DNA of 64,000 nucleotides from positions 62,001 through 126,000 of the forward strand of contig NZ_FNAN01000007.1 of assembly GCF_900101885.1 (NCBI RefSeq), given 5' to 3'. Source of the stretch: Dyadobacter soli. Its GTDB lineage: Bacteria > Bacteroidota > Bacteroidia > Cytophagales > Spirosomataceae. Below the pieces are notes generated by a model. That model ran no database searches. It saw nothing but the letters and a program-made list of their open reading frames with translations, and was not told where the DNA came from. The stretch's first letter is position 1; each line of letters starts with the position of its first letter. Positions 57,350 through 64,000 of this stretch are shown in pieces. The position numbers and the translations under genes were made by a program.

Positions 57350-58342
57350 ATGGAACTAACCCATTGTACCGTCGAGCAACCTATGCGCATTACGCCTGAA
57401 TTACTTCAAAAATACCACGATGGCCTTTGTACCGAGGCCGAAAGCCGGGAAGTGGAGCAATGGCTGGCCGCAACCGACGACCTCGACGGATACGCGCAGC
57501 AGGGCGACGAAGAAGCCGCTATCTCCGAAATCTGGCAAAAACTAGATCTGCAAGAGCGCCATCATCCGAAACCCCCTCGCATTGCGTGGCTCTACCCGCT
57601 CCTGGCCGCCGCAGCCGCCTGTCTTTTGCTGGTTGCGTCGTGGAATTATTTCCGGCATCCGGCCACGCAGCCCGGAAGCATTGCGGTTGTGGGCAAGAAA
57701 ATCGAATACCGGTATCTGCAAACGGCCGACGGTGAACGCAAACGTTTTTTGCTGCCGGATAGTACGGTGGTTTACCTCAATGCAGGCAGCCGGCTCACCT
57801 ACCCCGCCGGGTTCAGCGACACCGCAAGGGTGGCGTGGCTCACGGGCGAAGGTTATTTTGAAGTGGCCAAAGACAGTACCCGGCCATTTACCATACATAC
57901 TGCCAGTACGCGTACGACGGTGCTCGGTACCGCATTCAATCTCAAATCTTACCCAGGCAGCAATGTGACGCTGGTCGTAAGCGAAGGCAAGGTGCGTTTT
58001 GCGTCCAAAACCGCAGGTACAGCGCCGCTGATATTGACTGCCAATGAACGGGGCATTTATGACCTCCGCGAAGATCGCCTCGCGCAGGACCGCGTGTATG
58101 CGCGTGGGCATTACGGGTGGGTGCACGACAAGCTGGCGTTCGATAACCAGCCGCTTTCAGACATTGCGCCGGTGCTCGAAAGGTGGTACGGGATAAAAGT
58201 CGTGATTACCGCGCCGGAACTGGCTGCCCGTCGCTGTACAGGCTCATTTGTGAATCCGTCGCTGGAAAATCTGATGGGAAGCCTAGCCTATTCGCTGAAT
58301 ATCAAATACAAAATCGAAAATAAAAACCTGACCATTTACTGA
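57350..58342 (+). CDS. FecR-family anti-sigma factor
   Basis: 330 aa. The cytoplasmic N-terminal part (about 1-80) with LLQKYHDGLCTEAESREVEQWL precedes one transmembrane helix (about 82-101), a FecR domain (about 120-225, LPDSTVVYLNAGSRLTYP, GTAFNLKSYPG) and the C-terminal DUF4974 domain (about 262-328). The start at 57350 could be 57383. It holds the ECF sigma factor inactive and relays the signal from the downstream receptor. Confidence 0.93.
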   Translation: MELTHCTVEQPMRITPELLQKYHDGLCTEAESREVEQWLAATDDLDGYAQQGDEEAAISEIWQKLDLQERHHPKPPRIAWLYPLLAAAAACLLLVASWNYFRHPATQPGSIAVVGKKIEYRYLQTADGERKRFLLPDSTVVYLNAGSRLTYPAGFSDTARVAWLTGEGYFEVAKDSTRPFTIHTASTRTTVLGTAFNLKSYPGSNVTLVVSEGKVRFASKTAGTAPLILTANERGIYDLREDRLAQDRVYARGHYGWVHDKLAFDNQPLSDIAPVLERWYGIKVVITAPELAARRCTGSFVNPSLENLMGSLAYSLNIKYKIENKNLTIY

Positions 58343-58374
58343 TGAAGCAAGCTCCCTGACAAACCATAAAAACC

Positions 58375-58427
58375 CCACGGCTGGGCCGTGGAGCTGTTCC
58401 GGCGTGCGTTTGGCGACAGAACGCCGG
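58375..58427. repeat. Two successive hairpins between fecR and the receptor gene
   Basis: CCACGGC/GCCGTGG with a 3-nt loop (58375-58391) and CCGGCGT/ACGCCGG with a 15-nt loop (58399-58427). Neither has a T-run. They may attenuate or stabilise the transcript between fecR and the receptor, or terminate weakly. Confidence 0.45.
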
Positions 58428-58472
58428 AGTCGACAGCCAATCGAGTGATCAATTAACCATTCTTTCAAAAGT

Positions 58473-61091
58473 ATGCATTCTTATTTACAATCCGGCTACC
58501 GCAAGCTGTGGATGCTCGCGGCGATGCTGGCCCTCCAAATCGGCATCAGCCACGCTCAACAATCCATTCTGGACAAAAAAATCACCCTCAAACTCACGCA
58601 GGTAAGCGTCGCCGACGCATTACGCGCGCTGGAAGACCAGGCCGGCTGCACATTCGTTTACAGCAGCACATTAATGGACACCCAAAGGATCGTCAGCCCT
58701 GATTATCAGAACACCGCATTGGGCGATTTGCTGAAAGACCTGCTCGGAAGTTACGCACGCGGCATTCAGGTTCAGGGAACGCGCATCAACATCCGCCCTG
58801 CGAAAGGAGAAAGCCGGGGGCACTTGAAAGGCAAAGTGCAAACTTCCGACGGGCAGCCCGCCATTGAAGTAACGGTGCGCATTCAGGGAACGCCCAAAGG
58901 CGGCCAAACCGACCAAAATGGTGATTTCAGCATCCGTAATATTCCGGCTGGTCAACAAAAAGTCATCGTAAGCATGCTCGGCTACGCACCTGTCGAGCAG
59001 GCAGTTACTATTTTGGAAGATCAGGTAACAACCTTCCAGCCCATTTTGCTCAACGAGGATAGCCAGGCTTTGCGTGAAGTGGTGGTGAGTGGTAATGTCA
59101 ACAAATTTGCCCGGAAAGAGACCGAAAACGTCGCGCGGCTTCCGCTCAAAAATCTTGAAAACCCGCAGGTATATAATGTGATCGGAAAGGCGCTCATGCA
59201 GGAACAGCTCGTCACCGAACGCACCGACCTGTACCGCAACGTGCCCGGCGCGGTGCCCAATTTCGCCGGCGGCGGCTCACAAGGAATGATCCTCCGGGGA
59301 TTTGCCAACTTCAACGGCGTGCGCAACGGACTCACTACCAGCGCCATTCTCCCGATGAACCCCGTAATCCTGGAAAGTGTGGAAGTTTTGAAAGGACCGT
59401 CGGGCACATTGTACGGCAACAACCGCTCGGCCACTTTCGGCGGTGTTTTTAATTATGTTACCAAAAAACCTTACGATACATTCGGCGGCGAAGTGAGCTA
59501 CACTGCCGGCAGCTACCGCTTCGCACGTGCAGCTGTGGACGTAAATGCGCCTGTGAACGAAAAGCGCACCGCATTGTTCCGGCTTAATGCCGCCGGGCAA
59601 ACGGAAGGCACATTCCAGGACCAGGGTTATGCCAAAAATTTCACCGTAGCACCGAGTTTTTCCTACCAGGTCAACGACCGCCTGAAATTCCTCGTGGACG
59701 TGGACATCACCCAGGCAGCATACACGACGTCGACCCTCACGATCGGGTCGCTCTCGAAAGTGACGGCGCGCAATTTCAAGGACCTGCCATTGGGATACAA
59801 ACAATCATTACTGAACAACGGCATCGACGCCTCCGTGGGCGTGTACAATTTGCAGGCGCAAATCGAGTACAAGCTTTCGTCGCAATGGAAATCACAGACC
59901 AACTACCTGTTTTCCAATGGCTTTTACAAACATTTATACCTGGTCACCTTCTCGATGCTGTCCGACTCCACCGTTTCGCGCACCGCCCGTAACCAGACGC
60001 CCGAGACATTCGGTAACATCCAGCTACAACAGAATTTCATCGGCGACTTCCAGCTCGGCCGCATGCGCAACCGCGTCGTGCTGGGAGCTGATTACAACCA
60101 GAATTACTACGACTTGTACCGGGTAACCGTCCGCTACGACACCGTCAATATCCGCAAGCCAATGCCCGATTTCAATGCCGACAAGCTCAACCAGAAGTCA
60201 TCGCAGCAGGGTTTCGTCGGCACGAGCTACAAAGGCACGAGTTTTGGCGTATACGCCTCCGACGTGATCAACATTACGCCGTCGCTCATGGCCATGCTCA
60301 GCCTCCGCTTCGACCGCTTCACCACCGACGGCGCCCTCGCCCTGGCGACCGGTAAATATGCCGGCAATTACACCCAGAACTCCCTTTCACCGAAACTCGG
60401 GCTCGTGTACCAGCCCATTCCGGAGCGGCTGTCGGTCTTCGTCAACTACCTCAACGGCTTCGTCAACCAGGCTCCCGTCACCCAGCCCGACAACACGGTA
60501 CTGAACCTGAAACCGCAGTTTGGAAACCAATGGGAAGGCGGGATCAAGTTCGACCTCGTCCGCAATAAACTGAATGGATCTCTCAGCTACTACAACATCG
60601 CCGTCACCAACTCGACGCGCACCGAGGTGATCAACAGCCAGAACTTCACCGTACAGGACGGCACGCAGAAAAGCAAGGGTATCGAACTGGAACTGATCGC
60701 CAACCCCGTTTCAGGCCTGAACGTGGTCGCCGGCTACGCCTATAACGACAACCGTTACGACAAAGCCGTCGAAGCATTGCAAGGCAAGCTGCTCACCAAC
60801 AGCCCGCAGCACGTAGCCAACATCTGGGCCAGCTATTATATTTTGAAAGGCAGTGCCAAAGGTATCGGCATCGGTGCGGGCGGTAACTATGTGGGCGCAT
60901 CATGGTTCGAAAGCACCAATACATTCAAAGTGCCAGCCTACGCGCTCGTGAACGCCTCGCTTTTCTACGACCAGCCCCGCTACCGCCTGGCCCTGAAAGG
61001 CAACAATCTTTTGAACGAGCACTACTGGAATTCCAACGGCTCACCACAAAAACCCGCCAACTTCCTGGCTAGTATTACATTTAAGTGGTAG
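58473..61091 (+). CDS. FecA-type TonB-dependent receptor with STN domain
   Basis: 872 aa. A signal peptide (1-28, ending SHAQ) is followed by a secretin/TonB N-terminal (STN) signalling domain (about 33-110, VSVADALRALEDQAGCTFVYS), a carboxypeptidase-D-like domain (about 117-205), a plug (about 215-335, MILRGFANFNGVRNG, LESVEVLKGPSGTLYG) and a barrel ending SITFKW. The STN domain is the part that talks to FecR. The overall form fits siderophore receptors; the ligand is not predictable. It closes an ECF-sigma/FecR/receptor cassette. Confidence 0.93.
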   Translation: MHSYLQSGYRKLWMLAAMLALQIGISHAQQSILDKKITLKLTQVSVADALRALEDQAGCTFVYSSTLMDTQRIVSPDYQNTALGDLLKDLLGSYARGIQVQGTRINIRPAKGESRGHLKGKVQTSDGQPAIEVTVRIQGTPKGGQTDQNGDFSIRNIPAGQQKVIVSMLGYAPVEQAVTILEDQVTTFQPILLNEDSQALREVVVSGNVNKFARKETENVARLPLKNLENPQVYNVIGKALMQEQLVTERTDLYRNVPGAVPNFAGGGSQGMILRGFANFNGVRNGLTTSAILPMNPVILESVEVLKGPSGTLYGNNRSATFGGVFNYVTKKPYDTFGGEVSYTAGSYRFARAAVDVNAPVNEKRTALFRLNAAGQTEGTFQDQGYAKNFTVAPSFSYQVNDRLKFLVDVDITQAAYTTSTLTIGSLSKVTARNFKDLPLGYKQSLLNNGIDASVGVYNLQAQIEYKLSSQWKSQTNYLFSNGFYKHLYLVTFSMLSDSTVSRTARNQTPETFGNIQLQQNFIGDFQLGRMRNRVVLGADYNQNYYDLYRVTVRYDTVNIRKPMPDFNADKLNQKSSQQGFVGTSYKGTSFGVYASDVINITPSLMAMLSLRFDRFTTDGALALATGKYAGNYTQNSLSPKLGLVYQPIPERLSVFVNYLNGFVNQAPVTQPDNTVLNLKPQFGNQWEGGIKFDLVRNKLNGSLSYYNIAVTNSTRTEVINSQNFTVQDGTQKSKGIELELIANPVSGLNVVAGYAYNDNRYDKAVEALQGKLLTNSPQHVANIWASYYILKGSAKGIGIGAGGNYVGASWFESTNTFKVPAYALVNASLFYDQPRYRLALKGNNLLNEHYWNSNGSPQKPANFLASITFKW

Positions 61092-61232
61092 GAAGAAGGG
61101 AGGAAAGGGAGGATGGACGAAGGGAGGAATGGGAGGATGGAATTTCCCCTTCCTCCCTTCCTTCCCTTCCTACCTTTCTTCCCCTTTCTTCCCTTCCTCC
61201 CTTTCTTCCCTTTCCTCCCTTCCTCCCCTTTT
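61092..61232. repeat. Polypurine/polypyrimidine tract between convergent genes
   Basis: About 55 bp of almost pure G/A (GGGAGG-type units) is followed by about 90 bp of C/T (CCTTCC-type units) on the same strand. The two halves are imperfect inverted repeats, so a long hairpin ending in CCCCTTTTTT can form. It lies between the FecA-type receptor and the Dabb gene and probably serves as a bidirectional terminator. No coding role is likely. Confidence 0.7.
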
Positions 61233-61646
61233 TTAAACATCAATAGCATCATACACGATCACCTTGTCCCAAAGTTGGCTGCAATCTTTGATGAACTTTT
61301 GGTGGATCGGGTGGTCTTGATAGCTGGCCTGGCCGGCGAGGTCTTCGAAAAACATCAGTTCGGACACCGCCCAGCTGTTATCGACAACGTCCCTCTTCTC
61401 CGTGCTGGCCACCACGCCGATGCGCAACTCCTTAATCGCCTCGATCTTCCGCAACGTTTTCAGGCCTTCGATGATCCTGTCGCGATCGGCCACCGATCCC
61501 GGGTTTTTGAGCCAGAAGAATACATGGTGCACCAGTGGCGTTTTGCTTTTTTCGGGTGCTGCCGGTGTTGCTGCTATTGCCGTGGTAGCAGCGCCTGCTG
61601 CGAGGGTGACTGAGCTGGCCAGGAATTTACGACGGGAATTTGTCAT
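61233..61646 (-). CDS. Dabb-family (stress-responsive A/B barrel) protein with Tat signal
   Basis: 137 aa. SRRKFLASS near the start followed by an Ala-rich stretch is a twin-arginine signal, so it is exported folded. The mature part (about 37-135) has HHVFFWLKNP and VVASTEKRDVVDNSWAVSELMFFEDLAGQASYQDHPIHQKF, the Dabb ferredoxin-like barrel. Some relatives are plant stress proteins or polyketide cyclases, but in Bacteroidota they are uncharacterised. It is convergent with the receptor gene. Confidence 0.88.
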   Translation of the reverse strand: MTNSRRKFLASSVTLAAGAATTAIAATPAAPEKSKTPLVHHVFFWLKNPGSVADRDRIIEGLKTLRKIEAIKELRIGVVASTEKRDVVDNSWAVSELMFFEDLAGQASYQDHPIHQKFIKDCSQLWDKVIVYDAIDV

Positions 61647-61763
61647 AGTAAATGTTGAGATATAATGAAGAATAAAAAATAGCTTATTTGACGCAAATTA
61701 AGGGGTTTTTGAATTGAAACTGTTTGTCAGTTGTAATGAATTTCTGTGCATTTCTTACTTTTA

Positions 61764-61798
61764 CATTGTGAATTCATTGTGAATTTCATTGTGAAAAA
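61764..61798. repeat. Three tandem CATTGTGAA repeats upstream of the integrase
   Basis: CATTGTGAATT at 61764-61774, CATTGTGAATTT at 61775-61786 and CATTGTGAAAAA at 61787-61798, each 11-12 bp, i.e. about one helical turn apart. They end 26 bp before the integrase start, so they may be arm-type integrase sites or a regulator's binding sites. Confidence 0.6.
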
Positions 61799-61824
61799 TA
61801 CCCTTTGATCTGCCTCCGATTCTT

Positions 61825-63204
61825 ATGAAAAGACCTTCCGTGTCAATGTTCTTCGATAAGCGCCGAATGAAAGACGGCTTTGCCTCCGTCAAGCTGTCGG
61901 TCTATCACAATGCCCAGCAAAAACAGTATGCTACCGGAATAATCCTCGATGAGAAGCAACAAGACTTCCTCACCAAAAACAAAGCCGGGCTCACTGGCAA
62001 GGTGCGCGATGAGACCCTTCGAAATCTATGGAACAAGGTCTACGGTCGCGAATATGTTGATGAGGCGAGCGAAGATAAAAAGGAAACCTGGCTACTGAAA
62101 GCCCAAAAGATCATTTCCAAGATTGAGCACCGATTTTCATTCGAAGAGTTTCAAGCATTGTTGTTCTCTGAGCAGCAAACCGAAGTGGTATTCGCAAATG
62201 ACCTCATCATAGCCCTCCGTAACGAATTCAACACGCTCACAAGCGAAGACAACTTCACCAGAGCCACGATCTACAGATCCGCGGCAAACAGCGTTGAAAG
62301 GTTTGTCACGGAAACCGGGATAAGCAATAAAACCCAACCGAAAGTGCCTTTTGGCATTGTAACAAGGGATTTTCTAAAAAAATACGAGAAGTACCTGGTG
62401 ACCAACGGAGGATTTCATGCTAAATCGAAAGCACGTCGCCCGGTTGGCCCGACAACGGTTGTTTTCTACATGAATGCCATTAAGAAAATGGTCAACGAGG
62501 CCATCAAGGCCAAGATTATCGACCGGGATGACTACCCATTTGGCAACGGCGGCTATCGGCCCCCGCGAGGAAACAATACAAAAAAAGCACTCCCCACCGA
62601 AACACTCACTGCGCTGATGGCTTATAGCGGGAAGTTTCCAAGGCGAAACTACGCGCTGGACATCTGGAAATTCTCATACTTTTGCGGTGGAATGAACATG
62701 GCCGACCTAGCACGGTTGAGATGGAGAAATGTAGATTTGACCCAGCGGCAAATTTCGTTTGTACGCAGGAAGACGCGGACTAGCAAGGCGAATGCAGGCG
62801 CAGGGATAACTCTTTCCATATTGCCGGAAGCAACTGCCATTATCAATAAATGGGCTTTGCCCAGCAACGACCAGAACGATTTCGTTTTTCCCGAGCTGAA
62901 TCAGCAGATGGATGAAAAGCAGATTCACTTGGCGATTTATAATCTGACCATGCGTGTGAACCGTATGCTCGTCCTCATTCTTAAAGAGCTTGGGATTCAG
63001 GCCAAAATACGGACCTACGAGGCGCGGCACAGTTATGCCACTACCCTAGCCCGGGCGCAGGTACCACTGGCGTTCATTTCGCAGGGCCTGGGACATTCAA
63101 GTTTGAAAACCACTGAGCAATACCTCGGTTCGTTCGAATATGAACAGACGCAGAAGTATTTGAGCGCACTGATTCCTCAAAAACAAGAAAGCCAGGAGTC
63201 ATAG
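61825..63204 (+). CDS. Tyrosine recombinase / integrase
   Basis: 459 aa. An Arm-DNA-binding region (SVSMFFDKRRMKDGFASVKLSV) is followed by a SAM-like core-binding domain (about 125-235) and a catalytic domain. Catalytic residues seen: Arg in LARLRW, Arg in EARHSYATTLA (the usual His of HxxR is Tyr, as in other Bacteroidota integrases), His in GLGHSS and the nucleophile Tyr in TTEQYLGS. It is the type used by conjugative and integrative elements. It lies between three tandem repeats upstream and a tRNA-like sequence downstream, and a hairpin overlaps its stop codon. Confidence 0.92.
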   Translation: MKRPSVSMFFDKRRMKDGFASVKLSVYHNAQQKQYATGIILDEKQQDFLTKNKAGLTGKVRDETLRNLWNKVYGREYVDEASEDKKETWLLKAQKIISKIEHRFSFEEFQALLFSEQQTEVVFANDLIIALRNEFNTLTSEDNFTRATIYRSAANSVERFVTETGISNKTQPKVPFGIVTRDFLKKYEKYLVTNGGFHAKSKARRPVGPTTVVFYMNAIKKMVNEAIKAKIIDRDDYPFGNGGYRPPRGNNTKKALPTETLTALMAYSGKFPRRNYALDIWKFSYFCGGMNMADLARLRWRNVDLTQRQISFVRRKTRTSKANAGAGITLSILPEATAIINKWALPSNDQNDFVFPELNQQMDEKQIHLAIYNLTMRVNRMLVLILKELGIQAKIRTYEARHSYATTLARAQVPLAFISQGLGHSSLKTTEQYLGSFEYEQTQKYLSALIPQKQESQES

Positions 63205-63218
63205 AACCCTGGCTTTCT
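63186..63218. terminator. Hairpin across the integrase stop codon
   Basis: AGAAAGCCAGG (63186-63196) and its exact reverse complement (63208-63218) flank an 11-nt loop that contains the integrase stop codon. Flanking A-rich and T-rich ends are consistent with a bidirectional terminator. Confidence 0.6.
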
Positions 63219-63335
63219 GCGTATAGCAGGTCATTTGCTACACGTATCCTACACATACCAGTGATGGAACTGGCGCGTGTACAAAGCTACAAAGTTTAAT
63301 TAATTTTGCACCAGCACACCGGCGCATTCGTCATG

Positions 63336-63410
63336 GATGGGTAGTCCCACGGAATAGGTAAGAGCCTCGGCCGGACCGAGGAGACAAGAGTTCGAATCTC
63401 TTATGCGTCG
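63336..63410 (+). pseudogene. tRNA-like sequence, degenerate
   Basis: A perfect T-arm (AAGAG-TTCGAAT-CTCTT at 63386-63402), an anticodon-like stem (CCTCG/CGAGG, 63365-63381) around a 7-nt loop, and six of seven pairs in an acceptor stem (63336-63342 with 63403-63409), spanning 74 nt plus a discriminator-like base. The D-arm does not form and U33 is C, so a working tRNA is unlikely; the loop triplet would read CGG. It may be a tRNA remnant or an attachment site. A longer fold with 63321-63327 is also possible. Confidence 0.35.
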
Positions 63411-63694
63411 GGTGCTGTCCCTTTGCCTGCATTTCAGTTTTTGCCCATACGGTGAAGCTGAAATCCTGAGAAAAGTCGACTACGGGCCAGACAAATTCGG
63501 CTTTCCTTCTTGCCAGAAAGTGTACGCAGCTACCAAACTTGCCGGCGACAAACCTGCCTGCCTCAATCGCAGCCTGATGGCCACCGGGGCCGCAATCGTA
63601 TGCTACGGTTGATCCATCTGGTTCATCGAAAGAAATGTCAAGTACTGGTATCCATTAATTTAGTGGTAACATTTACCATTATTTCGAAAGAAAA

Positions 63695-63714
63695 ATGGCC
63701 TCATTTGAGGCCAT
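63695..63714 (-). terminator. Terminator of the right-edge gene
   Basis: ATGGCCTCA (63695-63703) and TGAGGCCAT (63706-63714) are perfect inverse copies. On the minus strand the stem is followed by TTTTTCTTTC, giving a rho-independent terminator just past the stop codon at 63734. Confidence 0.75.
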
Positions 63715-63733
63715 CGGTGAATCGAAATTATCA

Positions 63734-64000
63734 TTACAGGACTATTCTCATATGGTTTATCGGCTTACCTAATATTAAATGATTTAAATCAGATTCTGAA
63801 ATTGCAATGGATTTGCATAGGTCTTCCAATGTATATCCCAAATGAGAAGTGTAGGTGTCGACGATCATCTTCAAAATCCTCGGCTCATCCAATGGTACTC
63901 GAAGATTTTCAGTCTTTCGCTCACCACTCCTGCTCAATTCAATCATAAAGTTTTTATACTTATTTGAATCAATAAATTTTAGCGTATGCGCCCTCTTCAA
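63734..64000 (-). CDS. C-terminal part of an ImmA/IrrE-like regulator (partial at right edge)
   Basis: The frame is open to the edge, so about 88 C-terminal residues are visible and the true start is outside the window. The segment has SNKYKNFMIELSRSGERK followed by a short Pro/Glu linker and a helical end with TLEDLCKSIAISESDL, the pattern of the C-terminus of XRE/ImmA-IrrE (COG2856) proteins that regulate mobile elements. The zinc-binding HExxH would lie beyond the edge, so the assignment is tentative. Neighbouring integrase supports a mobile-element setting. Confidence 0.5.
   Translation of the reverse strand: MKRAHTLKFIDSNKYKNFMIELSRSGERKTENLRVPLDEPRILKMIVDTYTSHLGYTLEDLCKSIAISESDLNHLILGKPINHMRIVL

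Larger units (their letters stand above)
63205..63733. other. Intergenic region downstream of the integrase
   Basis: About 530 bp with no supported gene. It holds the integrase hairpin, a tRNA-like sequence (63336-63410), and a perfect hairpin before the right-edge gene. A short TAGCA-7bp-TGCTA inverted repeat lies just after the integrase (near 63225-63241). Confidence 0.5.

Noticed and set aside
61022..61252. Lys/Gly-rich frame in the polypurine tract
   Set aside because: The translation is a direct product of the simple repeat and not a real protein.
63403..63612. Frames after the tRNA-like sequence
   Set aside because: Short, overlapping each other in different frames (the other at 63510-63782), no recognisable domain.
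1..64000. CRISPR array or rRNA operon
   Set aside because: No array of evenly spaced direct repeats and no rRNA-like sequence was seen in the window.

Overview
The window comes from a Bacteroidota chromosome. It is most consistent with the order Cytophagales, and a Dyadobacter-like member of the Spirosomataceae is the best guess; this is inferred from gene style only, not from a marker gene. Supporting signs are a hybrid two-component regulator with an AraC output, a SusC/SusD pair, T9SS-type C-terminal sorting domains, ECF sigma/FecR/TonB-receptor signalling, lipoboxes followed by charged residues, and promoters with TAnnTTTG -7 boxes.

Layout. 1-9.8 kb: the signal-peptide end of a secreted protein runs off the left edge, next to a 1396-aa hybrid sensor (HTCS). 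Divergent from it is an operon of OmpR-type regulator, histidine kinase, carboxypeptidase-like/beta-barrel receptor and PAP2 phosphatase. 9.8-12.3 kb: a TPP-dependent enzyme and a MEKHLA-domain protein, with a perfect 14-bp palindrome upstream. 12.3-18.9 kb: a probable phosphorelay, with regulator and Hpt genes convergent with a giant kinase-like/AAA/GAF/histidine kinase/receiver protein. 19-21.3 kb: an orphan styrene/indole monooxygenase-like flavoprotein and a lipoprotein. 21.4-25.4 kb: a tight kaiC-kaiB-kaiB-histidine kinase operon with no kaiA, the most interesting system in the window. 25.4-30.9 kb: surface-polysaccharide genes (TylF-like methyltransferase, GT4 glycosyltransferase, methyltransferase, flippase) and a divergent MetF-like protein.

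31.5-39.7 kb: a T9SS cargo protein, a SusC/SusD pair and an M43-type metalloprotease. 39.7-48.6 kb: epoxide hydrolase, two AraC regulators, a purple acid phosphatase, a collagen-stalk lipoprotein, a DHFR-family reductase and an aldo/keto reductase. 48.8-56.6 kb: a GTG-started hypothetical protein, a BlaI/BlaR1-type pair with a clear dyad operator, a divergent TlpA-like thioredoxin lipoprotein, a TPR lipoprotein and an outer-membrane barrel. 56.8-61.1 kb: an ECF sigma, FecR and FecA-type receptor cassette. 61.1-64 kb: a polypurine/polypyrimidine tract, a Dabb protein, a tyrosine recombinase preceded by three tandem repeats, a tRNA-like sequence and the end of an ImmA/IrrE-like gene, which together look like the edge of a mobile element.

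Signalling and envelope genes dominate. At least six separate regulatory circuits (HTCS, RR/HK, Hpt phosphorelay, Kai/HK, BlaI/BlaR and ECF/FecR) sit beside the envelope genes they probably control. All assignments come from reading motifs and context; no database search was possible.
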